A stretch of DNA of 64,000 nucleotides from Luzula sylvatica (taxonomy: Eukaryota > Streptophyta > Magnoliopsida > Poales > Juncaceae), in contig OX326956.1 in assembly GCA_946800325.1 (NCBI GenBank), positions 37,355,082 to 37,419,081 on the forward strand, written 5' to 3'. Shown one piece after another: positions 51,621-64,000 of this stretch. Numbering within the stretch: the first letter of the stretch is position 1; every line of letters begins with the position of its first letter. Both the position numbers and the translations under genes were made by a program. The notes beneath the pieces are model-generated. The model worked only from the letters and a program-made list of their open reading frames with translations. It was not told where the DNA came from and did no database searches.

Positions 51621-51984
51621 ATACAAATATTTTATGACTAACAAGTTATTCGGGAAATTTTTATTATATTTGTAATCCATGAAAATACTATTTCACATTC
51701 GATTTCTTTCACGTCAAATTTCTTCTTTTAGTACTTGTCTTTTATAACTCTTCGGGAGTTGAATTAATGATTAATTAAACACTATTTATTTATAATAAAT
51801 ATGAATCTGCAAATTTGATCATTCATACTGGTTTATATATTCTTATTTATTACATCGATTATTGAAAGAAATACAGTTTCGGATCAACCGTAAAAGTGTA
51901 CATATTAGGATGTATGAACATGAATGTTCATGGGTTGATTAAAAGCATAATAGGATTGTGCAAAGTTAAGTTCCGGAGAGAGGT

Positions 51985-52270
51985 TCGTTCGAACTAACCA
52001 TGGGGTCCTTGCGAACAGACCGCTACGAGTGTAAAATGGTTTTGCACATATTCATTGCAAGGAGTGGGTTCGTTCGAACCAAAATTGGTGTTCGTTCGAA
52101 CGGACTACTACGAATGATGTTTGGAATTAACACTGAAGTGGGACAGGAGATGGTCGTTCGAATGAACCGTAAGGGTGCATTCGAACGGCCTCTTCGAGTA
52201 TAAAATGGTTTTATACGTTCTCATGACAGGTAGGAGTTGGTTCGAACAAACTTTATGATGCGTTCGAACG
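51985..52270. repeat. Cluster of TTCGTTCGAACGAA-type palindromes (second)
   Basis: Copies include GGTTCGTTCGAACTAACC (about 51983), GGTTCGTTCGAACC and GTTCGTTCGAACGG (about 52068-52104), GGTCGTTCGAATGAACC and GCGTTCGAACGAA (about 52261). They lie in the U3 part of the solo LTR. Confidence 0.8.
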
Positions 52271-52344
52271 AATATGCTGCTGGAAGTGTATATTGGGTAT
52301 ACACAACTTTTCACCCAATCCTTATCCTATTTTAGTATAAATAG

Positions 52345-52460
<116 letters not shown>

Positions 52461-54751
52461 TTCAGACAATTCAATTTTCAGAATTCTTTCTAAAGACAAT
52501 CAGACTATTCAGTGAATTGAAGTCTAATTCAGTCTAGAAATTAGAGAGACTCTTATCAAGGTGTTGAAAGAGTGCGAAGAGAAAGATAGAAAAGAGAAAA
52601 TGGGTTTTCTCGGATTAGAGAATCAAACACAATCATGCAAGTTCTCCAGTGCATCATCTAGGAAGGTGCATCCGCGACTGAGGTGCTACGACTCACGGGG
52701 GATACGAGTAGAGGAGTTCGCACTTTGTGGCTCTTCGTTTGTGATCAAACTGGAGAAGTAAAGAAGTGGAAGTCTGTGGAAGCGTGTGGACATGGGACAC
52801 ACGAAGACAACCGGAGGCGTGTCAAGCCGGTGGGAGACATGTGGTATCGGACGCACGGGCTAGTCACCAACGTGACACCGAAGAAGAGAAGATGCAAGCG
52901 ATCAACCCGTCGTGCGTGATCAATTTCACGCTGGTAATCGTCTATCCTACTTTGCATCGTACCCTTGATATCGAAGCGTGATATCGGGATTTGGGAAACC
53001 GGACCGGGCCTTCATATTCATTGCGCGGGCCCGGGAACGAGATAATTCCCTTCAATTATATCTTATGACTCAAATTACTATTCATGCAAAAATCTTTGTA
53101 ATTTAATTTAATATAATATATCTCTCGAGAGTTTAAATTGTATGCTTCAGGCATACTAAATCCTACTGGGATTTTCATGAATATTCTAGCAAAATGAGTC
53201 TTCAGAGACCTTTAAACAAATTAAAAACATAAATACAATTTATATCACCATGTAAGGTGGATTCAGACTTCAGGTCCATCAATTTCAGTTTCTTATATGA
53301 TTTCTGTTATTGGCCAATAATTTTAAATGTCGACATTCCATAATTGATTTATTTTCAGATCCTCATTTTATTGATTATAAAATGAAAGCGCACCCATGCC
53401 AACTTTCTAATAACTATAATTTAATTTCATTTCGGTTCCATCTTCTTCTAGTAGAGACATTATTTTGAGATCTCATTATTTTCAACAATTTCGATATTGT
53501 CAGGTACCTGAACCTTTTTCAAAGGTTATATACTTATTTATGTAAAATCTACTAATTAATCCTTTTTAAAATGATATATATTATTAGAAGTATTATCAAC
53601 TTCTTTATTGCCAATTTTTTATCATGCTCTTTTTTATTTCTTTGGATATCTAACATTGGAACCGATTGGTCGACCAAGATTCAGGCTTATATCAAATATA
53701 AAATTATCCAAGGATATTATACTACAAATATTAGCATTTTAGATTGGAAACTTTTACACTTTATTCATTCTTGTATTGATCAATGCATCAAATCACCGAT
53801 TTGTAATTTCATGCAAATAATTTATTTATGAACTCCTAGTTCATGTTTACATGTTCAAGGATCTGATGTGATGATGCAATTCATATAATTTCTTATTTTT
53901 CCAGTTTTGATTATCTCTGCCTGATTTAGGCACGAGTTGTTGATATTTTAATTAATATCTAATGAAGTTCGTCGGGACTTGCATGATATCTTATATCTTC
54001 AAAAAATTTACTCATGTTTGATTATTTCATAAACCACCTTAGTTATTTATGTAATTTCTCCTTCAGGGATTTCATATTTACAACATACATATTAAACTTT
54101 GTTGCTTTCTTGAATGTAAACTTCTAGTTTACAAATATATTTTTAAACTTTTTGTTCGGGTATATCATTTGAATTTCTGGTCCAACTAAATAAATGTTCA
54201 TGATATACAGTTTTACATAATACATCAACTATATATATATATATATATATATATCAAACACTTGTTTTAACTCATCCATGTGTTATCACACATCTACTAC
54301 ATATTAAAAATAATTGAGTGAATGTTTTTTGCTCTGATCAATCACAAGTTATAAAAAATTGGGGCGTACTTATGATAAATAGTTGGTCTTAATTGAGTCA
54401 TGATCGTGACACGCATATTCTATGTCTCGGAAATTGTTTTATAAATTGAACTTCTGGTTCATAATAACATAATTTCAATTATACTAATATAATTGCATGT
54501 CACAAAAATAAACTAATATGTTTCTATTAAAATAATGACTCTTTCAGAGCAATATAGATAATGTCTCTTATGGAGCAATCAAATAATGATTCTTCTAGAG
54601 TCATCAATCATAAACATACGCTCTCGTAATTTCATATACACATCTCTTTATTGATGAAATAAAAAATTCGACACAAAATACACTTTATATTTATAGATAA
54701 GAAAATCATCCATTTTTCTTCTTGTTTTTCGCTTCAAGAGGTTTCATAAAC

Positions 54752-55798
54752 TGTAGGGAAATTATCCCGACCCCGGGCCCGCGCAGTGGATATGAAGGTC
54801 CGGTCCGGTTCCAAAAACCTGAGATCACGCCTCGACTTCGAGAGTACGACGCAAAGAAAGATAGACGATTACCAGCGTAAAATTGCTCATGCACGACGGG
54901 TTGATCGCTCGCATCCTTCTCTTCTTCGGTGTCACATTGGTGACTAGCCCGTGCGTCCCATACCACACGTCTCCCACCGTCTTGATATGTCTCCGGTTGT
55001 CTTCGTTCGTCCCATGCCCACACGCTTCCACAGCCTATTACTCGTTCACTTCTCCGGTTTGATCACAAACGAAGAGCCACATGTGTCGCTCCTCTACTCG
55101 TATCCACCGTGAGTCGTAGCACCTCGGTTATGGGTATACCTGCCTAGATGGTATACCGGTAAACTTGCTTGATCGAATTGATTCTCTAAACCGAGAAAAA
55201 CTATTTTTCTCGTTTCTCTCTTTTCGCATTCTTTCACACTCTGAAAGAAGAATCTCTATTTCTGGATTAATTCTCTGGATAGAATGAATTGGACTGATTA
55301 GAGAGAGAGAGAGAGAAACATCCTATTTAAACAACATAGGATAAGGATGGGCCAGAAGGTATGTATATCTACTATATACCTCTTCAAACAAAAAACTGCA
55401 CACACCCTTTCAGTATTCTGTTGAAACGAAAAGATTAAGTCGTTCCATTCACAAAAGTTGTAGATAATCTTATTATCTTTCAAACTCAATTTGTCCTGGC
55501 CCAATTGAAGTTCGGATGCGAAAGTTACGACGGTTTTACTAACATTATGTCAAACTGTCGCACCCTTTCGGTATTCCATTAAAATGACACTTATACTTCG
55601 TTCAAATGAAAAATATTTCTACATGAAAGTTCTAGATAATCTCATTTTCTATCTAACCCAGTTTGAACCATTCAAATTGGAGTTTTTCACTGAAAGTTAT
55701 GCCAGTTTTACTAAAACTGTTTCTTATACCTACGAACGCGTACGTTCATTTATCCTTGTGTACACTTTTATAGTTGATCCGCAACTGTATTTCTTTCA
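54752..55798 (-). repeat. 3' LTR of the copia element
   Basis: 1047 bp, preceded on the minus strand by a purine-rich GAGTGGGAAAC tract. It differs from the 5' LTR at many positions but aligns along its length. Confidence 0.8.
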
Positions 55799-56899
55799 GT
55801 TTCCCACTCAATTTCAGATCTACCTAAAAGGTACTCATGCATATCCAATATGCACGATCTTAGAGAATATAGCTCGCGTATCAAAATACCAAGCCATGCA
55901 CATCCTATGTGCCAATTCTTATAATCAAGCCCGACATAGTACGACTTGTTGTGTGACCGTGTAGGTTCGTTTAACGATGGCAGTAGGCTATTTCCAAAGC
56001 CATACAAGCCCATGAGCGTGATCTAGTCACTCCATCATGGCTACCCATGTTAAAACGAAAAATGATTGTGATCATTGTGCTTATCTCGAATAGTGGTTAC
56101 TGGTCCTCTTGTTTGCAATATTCGTTAATCAAAAGGCATGGTGGTAGTCATCCTTTAATTTTGATTAACTATACTTAATTTCCGATTCCGAATTGAGTTA
56201 ACAAATCCAATCGATATTAACCATTAATATCATTGACTGTGGCCACAGTTTTCGTTAATCAATTCATCGAACGGCGCCTAAGAGATATCTCTTCCTTTCA
56301 GAATAAACAATTCCTATCTTGGAGACTCACATTGAATTCCGTGTTTCAGACAATAACCAATAATGACCGTTTTGGCCCCCTGTTACGGTAAGCGTAAGGT
56401 CATATCAATGCATTGTGTTACACACGTAACTCAATCTATGGTCCCCTCAAGTGTGAAGAACCTAATACCCTACTCGTCGCGAGTCCATCCATAATGACTA
56501 AACCATTGCATGGTCTCGCGGCTTTGGTCATATCCAATATATGTCACCTAGCATATATCTACGTTCCCGATTCGACAAGCACCTTATCCTATGATTAGCA
56601 AAACATAATCATCTCCTCGGCTAACGTACTAGTGTGCACGTTCAGTATATTATACTGATCCGCGACTAAGGATGTTTAGAAATGAAACTTTAAGTGTGAC
56701 GGTTTCGCTGCACATAATCACGTATTATGTCGACGTCCACACAAGTTCAAATCAAGGTTCATGTAATCATATTACATAACCCGCACACAATTTTCATATA
56801 AGGTAATGCATATTAATTTAAGTAAATTTTTTTTTAAAGGGATGCATTCATATGGATTAAGTATTTGGGTGATACATAGTTTACCTATGGGTATCTCCA

Positions 56900-59831
56900 T
56901 ACCAACAACCTGCAAGGACTATCGTATTAGATAACTACACTCTACTCTCTTCTTCCTCCTTTAGGTATCTCATACCCATAGTCATCGCATGACACTCACG
57001 CACGACTAGAGAGAGCGGTTTTGTAAACGGGTCCGCACGTTCCTGCTAGTGTTAATCTTTATCAGGTTTGGAACATTTCCAATACATACGATGACATCTT
57101 TTCACAAAATTTCATGGATCAAATGAAATTTTCTGAGTATTGGTTAGAAGTGGTTGTGACCTCGGCATTATTGGCTTGTACTATTGCGTATCACGCAATA
57201 CACAACCTTAAATCCGATAACTCTTGACTACTCAAGTTTGGTCATGTATCATTGATCCACACCGCATCCTTTTGCAATTAATAACCGCAATATACTCACC
57301 TCCATAAATATAATCGTAAATAATTGGTCGTGTGGAACCTTTCCACATAATCGTGTTTTCGTTTAAGCAAAATACGTACACACTTCGTGATCGAAAGTCG
57401 TGCTACATATTCGGACGTGCCAAACTTTTGGAAACTGTTGTTGTTATAACTCTTTATAACCAACATGTCCTCCACACCATTATAGATAAAATAAATTCTG
57501 AATTCTTTTGCAAAGTATTTAAAGATAAACTTCACCGCTATCAATACAAATCCTGATGGGTTTAAATATAAATAACCATTATGTATATATATGTATAACC
57601 ATTATATACTCACAAGAGTTAGCCTCATGTAATCCAATTACATTAAAACTCGTGTGATTCCCTTGGATTTTATTGACGGTGAATTAGGCGCTTTATGTGT
57701 ACGACGTATAGCCACTTACATATCATGACAGATATAATAGATCCTTACATCAAATGTAAAGCATCATATCATTACTTTTTGCCCTGCTTGATGTCCATAT
57801 CGAGCCGTAGAAACTTTATGCCATTCGACATTTCGATTTAACTCCACCAAGGAGTTATATGTTGAAAACAATTTTCAACAATATGTCGATATACGTGCTA
57901 TAATATAGAACGAGGAACTTCTTAGATCTATCCTTTAGATCTTCACGCTTAATTCATAAGCGGTCTCGCCTAAATCCTTTGTCATTACAAGAAATATAAT
58001 GCGGCTCCCACTAACCTTCATGTTTACACAAAGTTTCCATTCGTTATGACAATATTATGATAGTTTATAACTTCGTCAAAACGAATATTCCAATTCCGAG
58101 AAGCTTTCTACAATCCATCATATGGATTGTTAAAGCGTGCATATCCTATCCCCGATTCTTATGAATCAACCAAACCGTAAGGTTGTGTCAAGTACACATC
58201 ATTTCATAAAATTTCTGTCAAGAAATTCGGTTTTGACATCCATTTTGCCACATTATATAGTCATAATATGCGACTATGGCAAGCAGAATTTCGGAATGTG
58301 AAAGCATGGCTACATGCGAAAACGTTTCTTCATAGTCCAACTATGAAATACTTGAAACCTTTTGCTACCAGCCTTGCTTTCTTATATGCGTATTCATATC
58401 CGTGTCGGTTCTCATCTTGAAAACCCATTCACATTTCACAGGTCTAAGCCTGAAAGTAATGAAATCAAGTTCTGAACTTGATAATTTACACGGATCGAAT
58501 CTCAGATTTCATGGCACTTTGCCATGTTGAACCATTACTTTTCATAGCATACTTGTAGGAAATCGAATCATCATATGATTTCGATTTATCCTCATTAACA
58601 ACGATAAATCCATATTTATCAGCTTATGATATAGCCTACTTGATCTACGACAAATTTCTTTGTATGTTCGACTCGTATTCATCAACCCTTGATGAAGTCG
58701 TGTCAACTTTTATCGGCACAATGTTCATTTTCAGATCTCGAACTCTTTCGTGATTTATTCTACTCCCAATAGCCCGCGTAGAGATAAATGACATCAAGTT
58801 CCAAACTTGTGCGCATTATGTCCTCCTTCAAAAAGGCGTCTCTTCGAGCCACGAAAATATCATTTTCATCAGGACGTTAGAACTAATACCCTTTAGTTTC
58901 CTTAAGAATATTTCATAAACGAACAATTTTCAGATTTTGGAATGAGTTCAATTGAAACAAATTTCGAAATACTCACATCCTAAATCTGTACAAATGACAA
59001 CTACGGAACCATTCCGATCCATATCTCATATGGTGTCTTTTGTAACGATTACAAGGTTTATGGTCCATATCATATATGCAACCATTCATTAGTGTCGCTG
59101 TCTCAAGGGCGTATCCCCAAAACATTTTTGGGAGATCCATTTGATTTATCATTTATCGAACCATGTTTAACATGCGTTCATTTCCTCTGTTCGAATACAT
59201 CTCAATGTTTCGAAATGAAGACAATCGTGAAACAATTCCACAATCATGAATGACAATCAATACTTATAACTGAAATATCGCCTCTTCGGTTCTATCGAAG
59301 TGCGTAGCTCAAATACTCGCCTCCTCGATCCAATCAAAGGGCTTTGATTTTCTTGCTAAGTCGATTTTGTATTTTGTTTTTGAAACTCTTTGAACCTTTC
59401 AAAAGTCTTTGTTTCGGCACACATTAAATAGATATTACGTTATCTACTTTAACCGTCCGTAAACGTAACAAAATATCGATAGCCTCCTCTTGCCTCAGAA
59501 CTTCTCAGAACTTTTACATGTTAACGTAATTTCCAATAATTCGTTGGATCTTTCTCCAACCTTTGGAGAATGACGCTCTTTGTCGTCTTGCCTAATAAAT
59601 AAGTATCGCATTAATCAATCGAATCTAATTCAAATGATTCTAGCAATCCATCATATGGAATCTAGATACGCGTATCTCGTTTATATGGCCAAGACGGAAA
59701 TGCCAAAAGAAGCAATCAACTTCTAGGTTTAATCCTCCTCGGATTTCACCATTCTTTGAGTCATTCGTTTGGACAACTCCTCGTCCGAACTTTCTGTTTG
59801 GAAAACATTTTCCCAAAATACCCTTAGACAT
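56900..59831 (-). pseudogene. Degenerate copia gag-pol (GAG-pre-integrase, integrase, RT)
   Basis: The minus strand at 59640-59831 reads FWHFRLGHINEIRVSRFH, the GAG-pre-integrase domain that precedes copia integrase. About 58050-58450 gives RT words WVFKMRTDTD and DYEETFSHVAMLSHSEILLA, then YYDYIMWQ. Integrase (between) and RNase H (towards 56900) are inferred from order, not seen clearly. Stops and frameshifts are frequent, so it is non-functional. Confidence 0.75.
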
Positions 59832-61502
59832 TTATTTATTTCCATCCCACCCTTGAATTACAAGGACATCAACGCATCTCTATGCATTGGATTCCTCGGA
59901 TGCTCCGAGCATCTCCAATTCAAATTTAAATCGCATCTCATGCAATTTCGGGACCGACTTATCTATCGAATGCATATGATATTCGGTCACAAAGATCAAA
60001 TCTCGTACCATCAACACGCAAGTGTTAATCAAAGACCCATAAGGCGTCTCAAAATTAACCTACTCTTTGAGCCGCATCGTACCATTCAACGCGCTCTAGC
60101 TCTTGAAACTATTTCATGAGCGTTGTGTTTTACTTCCGTATGCACCCGAATTCTCAAAACAATTTTGAGAAATTTGCGTCTATACATGCCACCACAAGGC
60201 ACGTAATATCGTTTGATTTCTTCTTAAAGTTTATCGAACCCGGCTTTCTCTAAAGCCAAAGCCTCGAGCCCCGAATTTACCATTTTCCGTGTCCAACACG
60301 TTCCTTTAAGTCTACGAACTATTCTTTAACTATCAAGGTTAATTATGGTAATTCTGGCACAAAATCCATATATCATATCGATCTCATCGATATATTTGGT
60401 GTTGCTAGAAAACATAATTCTAAACGGATGATGAAGATTAAGCTCCTAACCGTGCGTACTTAATCTATATGCTTATATGATAATTATATGACCGTGTTAT
60501 TTTATCAAATCGATAACCCTCATACCGATACGGGACTCCAAGTCCTTAACACTCAAGATCCATATTTCGCAATCCTCCCACATGTGACTATGATCGACAA
60601 ATGGGATCTGGCTATTTAGGTAGGATTATTATCCAATCGTATCCTATACGACTCTTGCATATGTATAGAATTTCGGTGATGGATCGTATCACATACAATC
60701 CCAGTTCCGTGTGTGCATCCTATCTATGCCCGAACTCTAATCGGATTAGCTTGGACGGTTAAGTCACAACCATATCCATCGTATCGTTCAATTGAACTAC
60801 TCACGTGCCCGACTATTGCCCGAAACCACGTGAGTCCCCAATTAACGCTTATCACCCGCATCAATACATACAATAATACGTGCCCGACTATGGCCTGAAA
60901 CCACGCATTATGTCATATCAATCTCGATGATTGTGGGCATGAAAGACATTTCTATGACTTAAATATTATGAGGGATCTTGAATTTTATGTTTCTTAAATT
61001 CGTGACATAATCATATTATATCACTATCACAAGATTTTCAAAATGCATATTATATAATTAGGAAGATTAATTATTCTAAATAATAAATTATCTTATATGA
61101 TAGTATGATTGATGCCGATCATATCGATATAAAGAACTCAAAATTCCGAGCTTCGTAGCCAAAGTTATGGCGAAACCAAAATCAGCATCCAGAGGGGGTC
61201 CGTTGTAACGGACTTCACCATGTCCGGGACGCGTCCGGGGCGGCAGAAAAGCTGTTTTCTGCAGATTTCGCCGTTTCTTCCGTTTTCACTCGTTTCTAAA
61301 ACGATAAATCATGAAAAAAATTTCACAATTATTCCTAGATACTCTCAATCAACTTTTGATTGATCTCTAGTGAATTCCACTTGTGATTTTAACGAAATTG
61401 ACGTTCTAAATATCTAGCATCATGCAAACGGGTACGAACTTTGATAACCCGTGCGTATATCGAATATACGACTATGATTCGACCCTCGAATCGATGGCGT
61501 TC

Positions 61503-61514
61503 GCTCTGATACAT
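61503..61514 (-). other. Primer-binding site (initiator Met tRNA type)
   Basis: On the minus strand ATGTATCAGAGC directly follows the 5' LTR end. It matches the common plant site TGGTATCAGAGC, complementary to the 3' end of initiator tRNA-Met, with one change. Confidence 0.75.
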
Positions 61515-62566
61515 TGAAGGGAAATTATCCCGATCCCGGGCCCGCGCAACGGATATGAAGGCCCGGCCCGGTTCCCAAAATCCGAGATCACGCTTCGACT
61601 TCGAGAGTACGATGCAAAGAAAGATAGATGATTATCAGCGTGAAATTGATCACGCACGATGGGTTGATCGCTCGCATCCTTTTCTTCTTCGGTGTCGCGT
61701 TGGTGACTAGCCCGTGCGTCCCATACCACACGTCTCCCACCGTCTTGTCACGTCTCCGGTTGTCTTCGTGCGTCCCATGCCCACACGCTTCCACAACCTA
61801 TTACTCGTATACTTCTCCGGTTTGATCACAAACGAAGAGCCACATGTGTCGCTCCTCTACTCGTATCCACCGTGAGTCATAGCACCACGGTTACGGGTAT
61901 ACTGCCTAGATGATATACCGGTAAACTTGCTTGATCGAATTGATTCTCTAAACCGAGAAAAACTGTTTTTCTCGTTTCTCTCTTTTCGCATTCTTTCACT
62001 CTCTGAAAGATGACTCTCTATTTCTGGATTAATTCTCTTGATATAATGAATTGGACTGATTAGAGAGAGAGAAACATCATATTTATACAACATAGGATAA
62101 TGATGGCCAAAAGGTATGTATATCTACTATACACCTCTTCAAACAGAAAACTGCACATATCCTTTCAGTATTCTGTTGAAACGAAAATATCAAATCGTTC
62201 CAACCAACTTTAAATCTTCACGAAAGTTGTAGATAATCTTATTATCTTTCCAACCCAATTTGTCCTGGCCCAATTGGAGTTCGTATGCGAAAGTTACAAC
62301 GGATTTACTAACAGTATGTCAAACTGTCGCATCCTTTCGGTATTCCATTAAAACGACACTGATACTTCGTTCAAATGAAAATATTTATACATCAAAGTTC
62401 TAAATAATCTCATTATCTATCTAACCCAATTTGAACCATTCCAATTGGAGTTTGCCACTGAAAATTATGCCAGTTTTACTAAAATTGTTTCTTATGCCTA
62501 CGAACGCGTACGTTCGTTTATCCTTGTGTACACTTTTACGGTTGATCCGAAACTGTATTTCTTTCA
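61515..62566 (-). repeat. 5' LTR of the copia element
   Basis: 1052 bp, TG...CA ends on the minus strand. It includes CGAACGCGTACGTTCG near its start, in the same position as the palindromes of the solo LTR at 51863. Confidence 0.8.
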
Positions 62567-62699
62567 TAAGCAATATATGATTTATTGTGTACTGCTGGTA
62601 CAACTATTTTCAAATCACTCTTGAAGATTATATTTTCAGACTCTTTGTAATTATATTTTCACGAGTCCTTTTATTTCTTATGTTATTTTGTTATCATGA

Positions 62700-63960
62700 T
62701 CAATATTTGTGTCGGATATAATTTGGACTTCAGCCTTCGTGGCAACATTCACTTCTGGTGATGGAATAAAATAAATCATCAATTTAATTTCTTTTTTAAT
62801 AACGAAGACATGAAAATATTAATCCAAATTTCTATTTGCTTTTGCATGAGCGCATTTCTAGAATATTTTTAATTATTTATTTTATTCCAATATTTATTCA
62901 TATCAAGTCTTCAATATTGGATAAATTTGCAACTTCAGGTGCTTTCAATAACATTATCAACTTTATTAGATACTCAATAACTTTGAACATCACAATTTTG
63001 TATTGGAACTCCGGGTTTTAATAAGATGAAATTTAGAATTTTGTGTGCATTAATAAACTGGATTGCTACTACAGGTGCAAATATAAATGAGAATAAATGT
63101 GTGAACAATATAAGTACATAAAATAAATGTACGGATAATAATTGTGCCAAAACTAAATTAACATAAAATAAACATGCAAAAATAAATATAAATATGCTCG
63201 CAATTTATGGTGTGTATTTTCAATGAGCAACTACTGATGCGTTAATATACACTTATGGTGTATACAACAAATTTCATAAACTTTAATATTATAATCTTAA
63301 AATACATATTCTAGACTACATGTCCAAAACATGCGACATAAATTCTTATCATCATAACATATACATGCAATATATACTCTTCTGGAGTATTATGTTTCCA
63401 ACGTTAATATTATTATTTTTACGATATTATTATCATATTTCTGACATTATACTATTATGCTTATTTCATTAGTATCATGCTTCTGGCATTAATATTGTTT
63501 CCTAGTTTAAATACTAATACTCTTTCAATGAAAATAATACTACGAGTATAGATCTTAGAAAAAATAATAATCTAGCAACTTCAAGTGCATCACATATTAT
63601 ACGCCCAATTTAATAAGCTTGAATAAATTTACAACTTCAAATACATATAAAGAAAAACAAACTTACAATTCTTGGTACGTTAATAGATTTAAAACTTCTG
63701 GTGCATTATTTACGAGCAACTTCGGGTGCTTTAATAAACTTAATTCCAACTCCGGGTGCATAAATGATTTGAATTAAATGTGCGAAAGTAAATGCACAAA
63801 AAAGATTACGAAAATAAAATTAAGGGCATTTGCAACTTAAGGTGCATAATTTAAGCTTGCAACTTCTGGTTACTTATCAATAATTAAGTAAATAATATGA
63901 TACATGAATATACAACTTCTGGTGTATAATTTATTTTGGATTCATACAACTTCTGGTTGC
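62700..63960. repeat. Dispersed AACTTCTGGTGCA motif array
   Basis: About 15 or more variants of AACTTC(T/A/G)GGTGCATTA at irregular spacing of roughly 30-100 bases, for example at about 62932, 63577, 63690, 63718, 63750, 63834, 63911 and 63947. Similar words occur at about 53265, 54119, 54174 and 54449, on the other side of the inserted copia element. Confidence 0.75.
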
Positions 63961-64000
63961 ATTTCAACCAAAGAAAATTCCAATCAAAGTAAAAAAAATC

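Larger units (their letters stand above)
54752..62566 (-). mobile_element. Two-LTR Ty1/copia retrotransposon (degenerate coding)
   Basis: LTRs at 54752-55798 and 61515-62566 in the same orientation. On the minus strand the LTR starts TGAAAGAAATACAG and ends CCCT(T/A)CA. Flanks TAAAC (54747-54751) and TAAGC (62567-62571) are a 5-bp target duplication with one change. A primer-binding site next to the right-hand LTR shows that it is the 5' LTR. Minus-strand remnants lie in copia order (GAG-pre-integrase near 59.7 kb, RT near 58.3 kb). The many stops and the visible LTR differences indicate an old insertion. Confidence 0.85.

Noticed and set aside
52561..52981. Open frames resembling each other in three places (also 54706-55031 and 61472-61825), with words such as ACGHGTHEDNRR
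   Set aside because: They are similar because the three places are copies of one LTR. The frames are short, lie in the R/U5 part, and overlapping frames are equally open, so I do not call genes.

Overview
This window is nuclear DNA of a flowering plant, very probably a eudicot. The evidence is GT-AG split genes with short AT-rich introns, AT-rich gene spacers, protein families typical of plants (a WRKY group IIe factor, kinesin-13B, SWEETIE, class-B acid phosphatases of the VSP type), and plant LINE, Ty1/copia, Ty3/gypsy-type, Helitron-like and hAT-like repeats. I see no bacterial genes, CRISPR arrays, rRNA genes or convincing tRNA genes. Gene names rest on remembered family sequences, not on a database search.

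Left part (1-43.6 kb), genes with repeats between them: (1) the 3' two thirds or more of a WDR7/rabconnectin-3-beta-like WD40 gene on the plus strand, cut by the window edge; (2) a GATAC-rich inverted-repeat element with an 8-bp target duplication, and 10 bp beyond its duplication a full-length 6.8-kb LINE with 14-bp target duplications; (3) a three-exon WRKY22/27-type gene on the minus strand; (4) a 48-exon SWEETIE (HEAT-repeat, 2130 aa) gene on the minus strand whose first intron is GC-AG; (5) divergent from it, a 12-exon kinesin-13B gene (676 aa); (6) an internally deleted second LINE and a second GATAC element; (7) a hAT-like element with 8-bp target duplication that carries a nested Helitron-like insert with a 528-bp tandem duplication; (8) two head-to-head acid phosphatase/VSP-like genes.

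Right part (43.6-64 kb), no host gene recognised: AT-rich sequence, a 1.54-kb solo LTR of probable Ty3/gypsy type (TSD TTTAT), then a deep nest of Ty1/copia material. A decayed minus-strand copia element has its 3' LTR at 48.5 kb and runs off the right edge. It appears to have been split by a candidate solo LTR (49986-51336, TSD ATTGT), a solo LTR (51863-53054, TSD ATTAT) and a two-LTR copia element (54752-62566) of the same family as that solo LTR but in the opposite orientation.

The intact genes are unrelated housekeeping or regulatory loci: endomembrane trafficking (WDR7-like, SWEETIE), microtubule depolymerisation (KIN13B), defence or stress transcription (WRKY), and vacuolar or extracellular acid phosphatase/storage proteins. 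I found no clear new multi-gene system. The most unusual structures are the clusters of TTCGTTCGAACGAA palindromes shared by two different LTRs, the dispersed AACTTCTGGTGCA motif in the decayed copia element, the frame-preserving GC-AG intron of SWEETIE, and the unequal decay of catalytic motifs in the acid phosphatase pair.
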